Assembly (NCBI GenBank): GCA_029940535.1
Contig: JAPYUM010000005.1
Span: forward strand, 1 to 64,000
Source of the DNA: Vicinamibacterales bacterium
GTDB lineage: Bacteria; Acidobacteriota; Vicinamibacteria; Vicinamibacterales; UBA8438
Direction of reading: 5' to 3'
DNA length: 64,000 nucleotides
Below the pieces are notes generated by a model, which was not told where the DNA came from, did no database searches, and saw nothing but the letters and a program-made list of their open reading frames with translations. How positions within the stretch are numbered: position 1 is the stretch's first letter; each line of letters starts with the position of its first letter. A program made the position numbers and the translations under genes. This document shows positions 10,182 through 20,887 of this stretch, piece after piece.

Positions 10182-11723
10182 ATGACCACACGAACACGGT
10201 TGGCTGGGCTCCTTCTCGCCGGCGCCGCCGGCTGCTCGACACCTGCGCCTCCCGCACCATTCGACGTCGTCGAGACCTCCATCGCCGAGCTGAGTGCGGC
10301 GATGGACGAGGGTCGGATCACATCCGAGCAGCTGGTCGAGCAGTATCTGGCCCGAATCGAGGCGTACGACGACCGGGGCCCAGCCCTCAATACCATCATT
10401 GCGTTGACCCCGGACGCATTGGAGACGGCGCGTGCGCTCGATGCGGAACGCCGCGCCACTGGCGCACGCGGGCCACTGCATGGCGTGCCCATACTGATCA
10501 AGGACAACTACGACTTGGCGGGTCTGCCGACCACGAACGGCTCGCTCGCCATGGCCGACGTGAGGCCACCGGACGACGCCTTCCAGGTGCGGCGGCTCCG
10601 CGAGGCGGGCGCCGTCATTCTGGGCAAGACGAATCTGCACGAGTTCGCCCGAGGCATCACGACGGTCAGCTCCCTGGGTGGACAGACCCTGAACCCCTAC
10701 GACACCACCCGCAATCCGGGCGGATCCAGTGGTGGCACCGCCGCCGCCGTGGCGGCCAGCTTCGCGGCGGCCGGGATGGGCAGCGACACCTGCGGGTCAA
10801 TCCGCATTCCGTCTGCGCACAACAACCTCGTCGGGTTGCGCGGGACGTCCGGCTTGTCGAGCCGAGACGGCGTCGTGCCGCTGTCGAACACCCTGGACAT
10901 CGCCGGCCCGCTGGCGCGCAGCGTCAGAGACCTGGCGCTGCTGCTCGACGTCACGGTCGGCTCTGACCCCGCCGACCCGTCCACCACCGAGGCGGACGCC
11001 AACATTCCAACAAGCTACACCACGTCGCTGGACGCCGATGCGCTGCGCGACGCGCGGGTCGGGGTGCTGACGATGCTGATGCGGCAAGACCCGGAGGACG
11101 AGCCGGTGGCGCGGGTCATCGACGCCGCCGTCGACGACCTGCGGCGGCTCGGTACCGAGGTCGTGACCGTGGAGATCGACGGGCTGACCGACCTGCTGGA
11201 CAGCTACACGGTGCTGAGCCATGAGTTCAAATTCAGCCTCAACGCCTACCTGGCCGAGATCCCCGGCGCACCGTCGCTCGCGGACGTGCTGGCCGACGGA
11301 CGCTACCACCCCGACGTAGAAGAGCGCCTCATGCGATCCAACGAGGTAGAGACGCTCGACACCGACGTGTACCGTGAGGCGCTCGGCCGCCGTGAGACCA
11401 TCCGGCGTCGGGTGGTAGAGACGCTGGACGAACTGGAGCTCGACGCCCTCATCTATCCCACGATCCGGCAGCAGGCGGCCGTCATCGGAAGCCCGCAAGG
11501 CGGCGACAACTGTCGGCTCAGCCCTCACAGCGGGCTGCCCGCCATCACCGTACCGGCCGGCTTCACCCCGGACGAGCTGCCGGTCGGGCTGGAAATACTG
11601 GGGCGGCCGTTCGCCGAAGCCCGCCTGATCGGGCTCGCCTACGCGTTCGAACAGGCCACGAAACATCGGCAACCGCCGCCATCGACGCCGCCCCTGGTCG
11701 CGCTCGTCCCCGCGGGTCCCTGA
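10182..11723 (+). CDS. Amidase signature family protein, lipoprotein-like signal
   Basis: LLLAGAAGCSTP lipobox; IKDNYD, NPGGSSGGTAAAVAASFAAAGMGSDTCGSIRIPSAHNNLVGLR. Confidence 0.93.
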   Translation: MTTRTRLAGLLLAGAAGCSTPAPPAPFDVVETSIAELSAAMDEGRITSEQLVEQYLARIEAYDDRGPALNTIIALTPDALETARALDAERRATGARGPLHGVPILIKDNYDLAGLPTTNGSLAMADVRPPDDAFQVRRLREAGAVILGKTNLHEFARGITTVSSLGGQTLNPYDTTRNPGGSSGGTAAAVAASFAAAGMGSDTCGSIRIPSAHNNLVGLRGTSGLSSRDGVVPLSNTLDIAGPLARSVRDLALLLDVTVGSDPADPSTTEADANIPTSYTTSLDADALRDARVGVLTMLMRQDPEDEPVARVIDAAVDDLRRLGTEVVTVEIDGLTDLLDSYTVLSHEFKFSLNAYLAEIPGAPSLADVLADGRYHPDVEERLMRSNEVETLDTDVYREALGRRETIRRRVVETLDELELDALIYPTIRQQAAVIGSPQGGDNCRLSPHSGLPAITVPAGFTPDELPVGLEILGRPFAEARLIGLAYAFEQATKHRQPPPSTPPLVALVPAGP

Positions 11724-11731
11724 CCGAAACG

Positions 11732-12709
11732 ATGCCGGCCCGCGAGCATTGGGGAAGCCGCTTCGGCTTCATCATGGCCACGGCCAGCTTCGCCGTCGGC
11801 CTCGGCAACATCTGGCGCTTCCCCTACGTCGTGGGTCAAAACGGCGGGGCCGCTTTTCTGATCGTCTACCTGGGCTTCGCCATCCTCATCGGCATTCCGC
11901 TGCTGACCGCCGAGGTCAGCCTCGGGCGCAAGACGCAGCGCTCGCCGGTGGCCGGCATGGCCGCTGTCGCCGGTCGCCGCAGCCCGTGGGTCGTCTTGGC
12001 GTGGCTCGGGATCGGCACCACGTTCATCATCGTCGCGACCTACCTCGTACTGCTGTCGTGGATCGCGGGCTATCTGTGGATGGTCGTTCGCGGCACCTTC
12101 CCGAGCGGCACGCAGGCCGAGGTCCAGGCCACCTTTGGCGCGTTCATCGCGCGCCCCCTCCCCATCATGACGATGGCCGGACTCCTGATGGGACTCTCCG
12201 GAGTCCTGGTCGCACGCGGCCTGACCGGTGGACTGGAGCGCGTGGCCAAGGTCGCGATGCCCTCGCTGCTCCTGATGCTGGCCCTGCTGGCCGCGCGATC
12301 GCTGGCGCTCCCGGGCGCGGGCGCAGGGCTCGTCTGGTATCTCCAACCCGACTTCTCGAAGCTTGACGCGGCGGCCGTCCTGGCCGCCCTCGGTCAGGCG
12401 TTCTTCTCGATTGGTGTCGGGGTGGGGAGCGCCTTCGGGCTGGGAAGCTACCTCCACCCGGAGCAGAGCGATGTGCCCGGCAACGCGACGGTGGTGGTGG
12501 CGTGCGATACCGCCGTCGCCCTTCTCGCCGGGATCGTGATCTTTCCTGCGCTGTTCGCGTTCGACATTGCGCCCGATTTTGGTCAGACCCTGCTGATCGC
12601 CGACCTCCCGGAACAGCACGTTGTGATGGCCGCCCTGATCTATCGAAAGATCGGCATGCCCTGGCACGTGGAGCGAGCTGAGAAGCTTGTCGCGGAGGCG
12701 TCGGGCTGA
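11732..12709 (+). pseudogene. Truncated/chimeric sodium:neurotransmitter symporter (NSS) family transporter
   Basis: N-terminal half typical NSS (MATASFAVGLGNIWRFPYVVGQNGGAAFLIVYL..); ends after ..FAFDIAPDFGQTLLIADLP with an unrelated soluble tail EQHVVMAALIYRKIGMPWHVERAEKLVAEASG. Confidence 0.75.
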
Positions 12710-12793
12710 ACGCACCAGACCGACGCGAGACCGACGGCGAAGGGCTGCTTCATTCTATAATCCTCGTGCTCGCCCCACGTCCCGGAACTTGCG

Positions 12794-13900
12794 ATGACCT
12801 CCCCGCGTCCGTCCGTTCTCCGCGTCGACCGGCGCCGCGCGCTGCTCGTCGAGCTGATCAACATTCCCTCGGTGAGTCACCACGAACACCACCTGGCGAA
12901 TTGGACGGAGGCACAGCTGCGGCAGTCTCCCCATGGCGAGGTCTTACGGGCCGGCGACGAGGTGGTCTTTCGCTTTCCCGCGCTTGCCGGCAAATCCAAG
13001 ATCATCTTCTGCGGACACCTGGACACAGTGCCGGCCAACGACAACCAGACTGCCCGCGTCGAGGGCGACCGAGTCTATGGCCTGGGCGCGACGGACCTGA
13101 AGGCCGGCCTGGCCGTGTTCCTCGATCTGATCGAGACGCTCGACCCCGCCACGCTGCACGTCGACCCGGTGTTCGTCTTCTACACCTGCGAGGAGGTCGC
13201 ATACCAGGAATCGGGCCTGCTCGTGGTCGAGCGAGAGCTTCCCGAGGTACTCCAGAACACCCGGTTCGCGATCTGCGTCGAACCGACGGACAACGCCGTC
13301 GAACTGGGCTGCCTCGGGAATCTCCACGCCGAGGTGACGGTACGTGGAAAGGCCGCCCACTCGGCGAGGCCGTGGTTTGGCGAGAACGCTATTCACGCCG
13401 CGGCACCGTTGATCGAACGGATCGCGGCGGTGCCGGAGCGATCGGTCGACTATGGCGAGCAGCTGCGCTACCGCGAGGTCATCTCCGCCACCACGATCAC
13501 CGCCGGTGACGCCCGCAACGTGATCCCTGACACGCTCAGGATGAACGTCAACTTTCGCTTCGCTCCTGATCGCAGCCGCGAGGACGCGGTCACCGTGGTT
13601 CGCGAGCTCGTCGGCGACGCGGGGACCATCGAGGTCACGGACCTGTCACCGGCGGGCCGGGTGGCCTCCGAGAATCCCTTCTGCCGAGTCCTGGTCGCCG
13701 GCGCGGACGGCGCCGTGCGAGCCAAACAAGCGTGGACGGATGTCGGACGCTTCAGCGAATGGGCCATCGATGCGGTCTCGTGCGGCCCGGGCATCCCGGC
13801 CCAGGCTCACCAGCAGGAGGAGTACGCGACGATCGGTGCGATGACCCGGAGCGCCGCCATCTTCGAGCGGTTCCTCCAGGAAGCTCGGGAAGTCTCGTGA
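12794..13900 (+). CDS. dapE: Succinyl-diaminopimelate desuccinylase (M20 family)
   Basis: FCGHLDTVPAND, GATDLKAGLAVFLDL, CVEPTDNAVELGCLGN; operon with dapC and dapD. Confidence 0.9.
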   Translation: MTSPRPSVLRVDRRRALLVELINIPSVSHHEHHLANWTEAQLRQSPHGEVLRAGDEVVFRFPALAGKSKIIFCGHLDTVPANDNQTARVEGDRVYGLGATDLKAGLAVFLDLIETLDPATLHVDPVFVFYTCEEVAYQESGLLVVERELPEVLQNTRFAICVEPTDNAVELGCLGNLHAEVTVRGKAAHSARPWFGENAIHAAAPLIERIAAVPERSVDYGEQLRYREVISATTITAGDARNVIPDTLRMNVNFRFAPDRSREDAVTVVRELVGDAGTIEVTDLSPAGRVASENPFCRVLVAGADGAVRAKQAWTDVGRFSEWAIDAVSCGPGIPAQAHQQEEYATIGAMTRSAAIFERFLQEAREVS

Positions 13901-15050
13901 ATCCGCTCTTGGAGCAAGAGCGGGAATATCCCTTTGCCAGGCTCCTTGAGATCAAGCGGCGGCGGCAGGACCAAGGTCGAACCGTGCTCGACTTCGGGCA
14001 AGGCGACCCTCGGGATCCAACTCCCGCGTTTATCCGCCGCGCCCTCGCCGACGCGGTGCCCGAGGTGTCCTCCTACCCCACCGTCAAGGGCAAGCGCCAG
14101 CTTCGGGTCAGCATTGCTGGATATCTGAAACGGCGATTTGCCCTCGACGTCGACCCCGATCGTCACATCCTTCCGGTCACCGGCACCAAGGAAGGCATCT
14201 TCACGTCGCACCTGGCGCTGCTCGACCCGCGGGCAACGCGACGAGGCGTGGTGGTGTTTGAACCGGCCTATCCGGTGTACGTCGAGGGCACTCGCTACGC
14301 CGGGGGCACGGTTCACGCGGTCACGTTGACCCGCCAGATCGGTTTCCGGCCGGATCCTGAGTCGCTTGGTCGGGAGATGCTGGCGCGAACGGCGTTGATG
14401 TGGATCAACTACCCCCACAACCCGACGGGGGCCGAAGTGGACGCAGCCTGGTACGCGCGCATGCGCGACCTCGCGCGTGAGCACGACTTCGTCCTCGCCT
14501 CAGACGAGTGCTACGCAGATCTCTGTTTCGGGGCGCCGCATCCGTCGGTGTTGGTGCCCGAGGAGGCACCGGACTTCGAGGGTGTGCTGGCCTTCCACTC
14601 GTGCTCCAAGCGCTCGTGCATGACCGGCTTTCGCAGTGGTTTTGTCGTCGGCGACCCCAATTTGATCGCGGCCCTGGCCAAGTTTCGGCCCAGCGTCGGG
14701 GTGGCCACCCCCGCCTTCGTCCAGGACGCCGCCACCGCGGCGTGGGACGACGACACGCACGTGCATGAGATCCTGGACCGCTACCGCACGCGTCGGGCGT
14801 GCTTCCTCGAGGCCTTTGAGCGCCTCGGCTGGCACCACGACGGTGGCGACGCGACCTTCTATCTGTGGTTGCGCGTGCCCGAGGGATTCGGTGATTCGAT
14901 TCGCTTTGCCGAGCGTCTCCTGGAAGAGGACATCCTGGTCACACCCGGGGCGTTCCTGGGGGCGGGCGGAGAAGGACACGTCCGTTTCGCCCTGGTCAGC
15001 ACCGAAGACGACAGCCGCGACGCCGCGGCGAGATTGCAGAGGATTCAACC

Positions 15051-15054
<4 letters not shown>
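13897..15054 (+). CDS. dapC: Succinyldiaminopimelate transaminase (class I/II aminotransferase)
   Basis: LDFGQGDPRDPTP, WINYPHNPTGAEVD, FHSCSKRSCMTGFRSGFVVGD; GTG start overlaps dapE stop. Confidence 0.88.
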
Positions 15055-15899
<845 letters not shown>

Positions 15900-15921
15900 A
15901 CGTCGCCGCCGGACATCGCGC

Positions 15922-17304
15922 TCAATCCTTGTACGGATCGAACTCCTCGATGCCGGCCATGGCAACGCCGACCGGCTGCAGGGTGTGCAGCACTCGAATC
16001 GTGTCGCCGTGCGCCGCGAGCACGACCGGCAGTCGCTTGTAGACCTCCGGGGCTTCGTCCGCACCGGCCCCGCGCAGCTCGACGCCTCGAGCCCTCACCT
16101 CGGCCTGCACCGACGGCCAGTCGACCTTGCCCGCGCGAACGACCGCGCGCGTCCGGTGCTTTTGGGTCTTGCCGCCACAGGTGGGACACCGCGGGTTGGC
16201 CCCATCAGAACTCTTCGGCGTCCGGATGGGAAGCGACCCGTCACAGTCACGCCGTCTGCAGGTCCACTGCGTGCGCCGTTTCACGCGCCCGGCCGCTTCG
16301 GTCCGGGACATCACGCGACCAGCGCCGTGGACGGTCGAGTACAGCGACCGCGCGGACATCGGTGACTCCTGCCCTTCGAGTACGACGCTGATCTCGCCCA
16401 TCGAGCCGCCGACGAATCCGCGCTGCCCCGGAAACGCCGGAGTAGCGCCCTTCCTGATCACCCAGAAGTCGTCGCCATCATGGCGCTCTCGCCAGGCGAA
16501 GTTGTGGTGGTTGTGCACGGTGTCGGTCAGGGTTGCCCCGAGAATCCGCGCCACACGGTCCACAACCCACTCGCGCCCGGCGTAGGCATACCGCCCGGCG
16601 ATCTCCATGGCCGCCACGTAGTCAGTCCCCAGATCGGTGCGGGTATCGATCAGCACAGGCGGCGCGTCCATGCCACCACCTGTGACCTTGTCCTCCCACG
16701 CCCGGTTTTGAGCCAGGGCCAGAAAGCCCGTGCAGGTCCGATGTCCGAAGCCGCGTGACCCGAAATGGACCCCGACCCAGACCCAGCCGTCTTCGTCCGA
16801 GAACAGGTCGACGTAGTGGTTCCCGCCCCCGACGGTACCGAGCTGGCTGCCCGCGATCTTGGACAGACCGCGCTGGGCGGAGATGGGGCTGTGGGCGATC
16901 TCGTCGAGCACGGGATGATCGACACGCTCGGAGTTCTTGCGCCCCATCCCGAAACTAATCCGAGTCCAGACTTCGTCCATGACCCGAGGCACGTCCGGTC
17001 GCAGGGCCTCGATGTGAATGTTGGTCTTCGCCGCCAGGTTGCCGCACCCGATGTCGTAGCCGACTCCCGATGGCGACACGTGGTCCCGATACGCGACGAC
17101 GCCGCCAATGGGCTGGCTGTACCCCGGGTGGTGATCCGCACACAACACGCCACGCAGCTCCCGGCCCTCGCGCGCCTCGGCCGCCGCGAGACACGTCCTC
17201 AATTGCGTGTGGCTCCAGGCGTCGACCTCCCCGAATGTCGCGATACTCACTCTGCTCGCCTTCTGGCCTGGCTGCACGCCGCAGGCTCGACTTACTATAT
17301 TCAC
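15922..17304 (-). CDS. RtcB family protein with C-terminal Cys4 insertion; start may be internal (about 17250)
   Basis: ADHHPGYSQPIGGVVAYRDHVSPSGVGYDIGCGNLAAKTN, GTVGGGNHYVDLF, HHNFAWRERH; CRRRDC...CPTCGG insertion. Confidence 0.93.
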   Translation of the reverse strand: MNIVSRACGVQPGQKASRVSIATFGEVDAWSHTQLRTCLAAAEAREGRELRGVLCADHHPGYSQPIGGVVAYRDHVSPSGVGYDIGCGNLAAKTNIHIEALRPDVPRVMDEVWTRISFGMGRKNSERVDHPVLDEIAHSPISAQRGLSKIAGSQLGTVGGGNHYVDLFSDEDGWVWVGVHFGSRGFGHRTCTGFLALAQNRAWEDKVTGGGMDAPPVLIDTRTDLGTDYVAAMEIAGRYAYAGREWVVDRVARILGATLTDTVHNHHNFAWRERHDGDDFWVIRKGATPAFPGQRGFVGGSMGEISVVLEGQESPMSARSLYSTVHGAGRVMSRTEAAGRVKRRTQWTCRRRDCDGSLPIRTPKSSDGANPRCPTCGGKTQKHRTRAVVRAGKVDWPSVQAEVRARGVELRGAGADEAPEVYKRLPVVLAAHGDTIRVLHTLQPVGVAMAGIEEFDPYKD

Positions 17305-17305
17305 G

Positions 17306-19765
17306 ATGGCTTCGAGCCCCTACACCCGACCGTCGCGAGACGCAGCTCTGGAATTGGCGCAGGCGTCCGACCTCCCGCGGCTCATGGAGCGGGCGGCGAC
17401 GCTCCGGGATGTCGGGTTCGGCCAGGCCGTCAGCTACTCCAGAAAAGTCTTCATCCCACTGACCCAGCTGTGTCGGGATGTCTGCCACTACTGCACGTTT
17501 GCCCAACCGCCCCGGCCTGGTGAACAGGCGTATCTGACACTGGACGAGGTCGTGGACGTGGCGCGGCGGGGGGCGGAGCAGGGCTGCCGTGAGGCACTGT
17601 TCACGCTGGGCGACCGGCCGGAGCTCAGATACCCGCAAGCTCGGGACGAGCTGGCCGAGCTTGGACATGCCACGACCATCTCGTATCTGCTGGCGGCCGC
17701 CCGTGCGGTCTTCGAGGCCACGGGTCTGCTGCCGCACGCCAATCCCGGTGTCCTCACGCGGGACGAGCTGCTGGCGCTGCGTGAGGTCTGCCCCTCGCAG
17801 GGGCTGATGCTGGAGAGTGCGTCGCCGCGCTTGCTCGAACGAGGCCAGGTGCACCACGGGTCGCCCGACAAAGACCCCGACGCGCGTCTGGCGACCATGC
17901 GAATGGCGGGCGAGCTGGCGATTCCCTACACCTCCGGTATCTTGATTGGGATCGGCGAGACTCCGGAAGAGCGCATCACCTCTCTGCTCGCGCTTCGAGA
18001 CTTGCACGACGAGTACGGGCACATCCAAGAGATCATCATCCAGAACTTCCGGGCCAAGCCAGACACCCGGATGGCGCAGGCCCCCGAACCCACTCTCGAC
18101 GACCTGCTGTGGACGATTGCCTGCGCCAGACTCATCTTTGGTCCGGACATGGCGATCCAGGCGCCGCCGAACCTGAGTCCGGACACCTTCGGCACCTTGA
18201 TTCGGGCCGGCATCAACGACTGGGGCGGGGTGTCGCCGGTCACCCCCGACCACGTCAATCCGGAAGCACCGTGGCCACATCTCGAACAACTGGCCCGAGA
18301 GACCGAGCGCGAGGGCAAGGTGCTGACCGAGCGGCTCACGGTGTATCCCAGCTACGTTCGGCAACTCGACACCTGGGTGGCGGAAGGACTCCGGACCGCC
18401 GTCGTGCAGGCCTCCGAGGCGGACGGGTTTGCGCGCGAGGGGACCTGGTCGCCTGGCGATCGCGACGCGGTGCTGCCGGCGGCGCTCCTCGACCGCCTGG
18501 ACGACGCGAAGGCGCCGGTCTCGACGCCGAGGATGCAGACGCTCTGCGCCCAAGCGTCTCGTGGCGACGGGCTCGACGAGTCCGAGATTGCCGAGCTCTT
18601 CTCAGCCAGAGGCGACGATTTCGTCACCGTCGTGCGGGCGGCGGATGCGCTGCGCCGCGAGGTCAATGGCGACGAGGTCACCTACGTCGTCAATCGCAAC
18701 ATCAACTACACCAACGTCTGCTACTTCAAGTGTCAGTTCTGCGCCTTCTCGAAAGGCAAGCTGAGTGAGAACCTGCGCGGAGCGCCCTACGACCTCGACC
18801 TCGAAGAGATTGGCCGCCGCAGCGTGGAAGCGTGGGAACGCGGGGCCACCGAGGTCTGCATGCAGGGCGGCATCCACCCCGAGTACACCGGCGCGACCTA
18901 TCTGGACATCTGTCGCACGGTCAAAGCGGCCGTGCCGGACATGCATGTGCACGCCTTCTCGCCGCTCGAGGTCTGGCAGGGCGCCGCCACGCTCGGCGTG
19001 TCGCTAGAGGCGTTCCTCCGGCAACTGAAAGCGGCGGGACTCGGGACACTCCCGGGTACGGCAGCCGAGGTGCTGCACGACGAGGTACGGGAGACGCTGT
19101 GCCCGGACAAGCTCTCGTCCGGTCAGTGGCTCGAAGTCATGGACACCGCCCATCGGGTCGGGTTCCGCACGACGGCCACCATCATGTACGGACACATCGA
19201 CCGTCCCCGACACTGGGCGCGTCATCTGACCAGCATCCGAAACCTGCAAGCGCGCACGGGTGGGTTCACCGAGTTCGTTCCGCTGCCGTTCGTCCATATG
19301 GAGGCGCCGCTCTACCTGAAGGGGCAAGCCCGCCGTGGCCCGACGTTCCGAGAGTCGCTGCTCATGCATGCGGTGGCCAGACTGGCGTTGCACCCGCTGG
19401 TGACGAACATTCAAGCTTCGTGGGTCAAGCTGGGCCCCCGCGGCGTGCGCGCGTGCCTCGAAGCGGGGGTCAACGACCTGGGGGGCACGCTGATGAACGA
19501 GAGCATCACCCGAGCCGCTGGAGCGACATTCGGTGAAGAGCTGTCGCCAGAACAGATGGAAGCGTTGATCTCCGGGGCGGGTCGAACCCCGACGCAGCGC
19601 TCCACCTCCTATGGCGAACCGCCGGCGCCGCAGGTGGCCCGGTCGTTTCACGCGGCCGACCTGAGTCCGGTCGTGCAGACACCGGCGCCGGGCTGGGCAC
19701 GCTCTAGCCCGCCCGCGCTGGTCAGACCAGGGCTCGAGACCGACCCTGTTGGCGAGCGCCAGTGA
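17306..19765 (+). CDS. fbiC: Bifunctional FO biosynthesis protein CofGH (7,8-didemethyl-8-hydroxy-5-deazariboflavin synthase)
   Basis: Two radical-SAM modules in one ORF: CRDVCHYCTFAQ (CofG) and CYFKCQFCAFSKG (CofH); NPGVLTRDEL, MQGGIHPEYTG. Confidence 0.95.
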   Translation: MASSPYTRPSRDAALELAQASDLPRLMERAATLRDVGFGQAVSYSRKVFIPLTQLCRDVCHYCTFAQPPRPGEQAYLTLDEVVDVARRGAEQGCREALFTLGDRPELRYPQARDELAELGHATTISYLLAAARAVFEATGLLPHANPGVLTRDELLALREVCPSQGLMLESASPRLLERGQVHHGSPDKDPDARLATMRMAGELAIPYTSGILIGIGETPEERITSLLALRDLHDEYGHIQEIIIQNFRAKPDTRMAQAPEPTLDDLLWTIACARLIFGPDMAIQAPPNLSPDTFGTLIRAGINDWGGVSPVTPDHVNPEAPWPHLEQLARETEREGKVLTERLTVYPSYVRQLDTWVAEGLRTAVVQASEADGFAREGTWSPGDRDAVLPAALLDRLDDAKAPVSTPRMQTLCAQASRGDGLDESEIAELFSARGDDFVTVVRAADALRREVNGDEVTYVVNRNINYTNVCYFKCQFCAFSKGKLSENLRGAPYDLDLEEIGRRSVEAWERGATEVCMQGGIHPEYTGATYLDICRTVKAAVPDMHVHAFSPLEVWQGAATLGVSLEAFLRQLKAAGLGTLPGTAAEVLHDEVRETLCPDKLSSGQWLEVMDTAHRVGFRTTATIMYGHIDRPRHWARHLTSIRNLQARTGGFTEFVPLPFVHMEAPLYLKGQARRGPTFRESLLMHAVARLALHPLVTNIQASWVKLGPRGVRACLEAGVNDLGGTLMNESITRAAGATFGEELSPEQMEALISGAGRTPTQRSTSYGEPPAPQVARSFHAADLSPVVQTPAPGWARSSPPALVRPGLETDPVGERQ

Positions 19766-19774
19766 GGAGGCGAA

Positions 19775-20320
19775 TTGATGCGTGAGGCACGGGCGAGCGA
19801 ACCGATCACCCGGTCATATCGACGACCGGCCGTCATCGGCTCCGCGGTGGTGGTCGCGCTGCTGGCGGTGGGAGTGCTGGGCTGGTCGTATACCTGTCCC
19901 TGCGATCGCGCTCCGGGCGCCTACCTCTTCGGCACCGCCGCCGAGGCGCCGGTCAACGACTGGGCATTCGCCAATCAGGTGCCGCTGTGCCAGATCCAGA
20001 TCAGCGTCGGCCTCCTGCCGCACGCGATCAACCTGAACTGCATGTCCACGCCCACCGGACAGCTGTATCTGAGCTGCTCACAATGCGGCACCAAACGGTG
20101 GTCCAATGCGGCCGTCGAGAATGGTCGGGCCAGACTCCGGCTGAACGGGACCGTCTACCCCGTGACCATCAGACGGGTCCTGGATCCAGCCGAACTCGAC
20201 CAGGCCTGGCGTGCGAGGGTGGCCAAGCTCAGGCAGATGGCCGCCGCGGACAACCCTGCCCCGTCCGACGCGCGGCGACCCGACGGCTGGTGGTCGTTTC
20301 GTGTGCAGTCCCGAAGCTAG
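19775..20320 (+). CDS. Hypothetical single-TM protein, possibly split-barrel-like
   Basis: 181 aa, TM helix VIGSAVVVALLAVGVLGWSY then CPCDRAPGAYLFGTAAEAPVNDWAFANQVPLCQIQI. Confidence 0.65.
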   Translation: MMREARASEPITRSYRRPAVIGSAVVVALLAVGVLGWSYTCPCDRAPGAYLFGTAAEAPVNDWAFANQVPLCQIQISVGLLPHAINLNCMSTPTGQLYLSCSQCGTKRWSNAAVENGRARLRLNGTVYPVTIRRVLDPAELDQAWRARVAKLRQMAAADNPAPSDARRPDGWWSFRVQSRS

Positions 20321-20350
20321 TGGATCGCAAGCGCCTTCAGCCGGCCGGAT

Positions 20351-20881
20351 TCACACCCGGCGCGCCGCGGTGGCTCGATCCACGATGGAGACGAGGGTGG
20401 AGACGATCAAGGCGTAGCTGATCAGACGGGCGGCCACCGGCAACGCCGCCGTCAACCAGGGCCACACTTCGAGTCGTGCGCCGGCCAGCACCACCAGCGG
20501 CACGAAGTAGAGCACCCCGTTCCACCGACCAATGGCGCTCATTCGCAGCCGCTTGTGCCGATGCACCACGTAGGAATCGATCACATATTGGCCGAAGGCC
20601 ACGGTAATCAGGACCGGCAGCGCAAACGGGACCAGCCCCGCCATCGCCGCTCCGGCTGACCCTGCCGTGACGAACAGCCAATCGGTACCGTGGTCAAACA
20701 CCTGACCGCCGGATGACGCCGTCCCCAGTCGACGCGCCACGACCCCGTCCAAGTAGTCAGAGGCAATCGCCACGCCCAACAGCCCCGCGAGGAGGCCGGC
20801 GCTCAGGAACGCCGGCCGGGCAAACGCCATCGCCAACGGCAGTGCCAGCGCCAATCTGACGGCCGTGAGCAGGTGCGCCAC
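20351..20881 (-). CDS. CDP-alcohol phosphatidyltransferase family protein
   Basis: DYLDGVVARRLGTASSGGQVFDHGTD matches the CDP-OH-PT motif DG-x2-AR-x(8-9)-G-x3-D-x3-D; multiple TMs. Confidence 0.88.
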   Translation of the reverse strand: MAHLLTAVRLALALPLAMAFARPAFLSAGLLAGLLGVAIASDYLDGVVARRLGTASSGGQVFDHGTDWLFVTAGSAGAAMAGLVPFALPVLITVAFGQYVIDSYVVHRHKRLRMSAIGRWNGVLYFVPLVVLAGARLEVWPWLTAALPVAARLISYALIVSTLVSIVDRATAARRV

Positions 20882-20887
20882 GCTCGG

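Noticed and set aside
16955-18553. 532-aa minus-strand ORF opposite fbiC/rtcB
   Set aside because: Antisense of clear FbiC coding; low-complexity Arg/His/Gly-rich translation typical of high-GC shadow ORFs.
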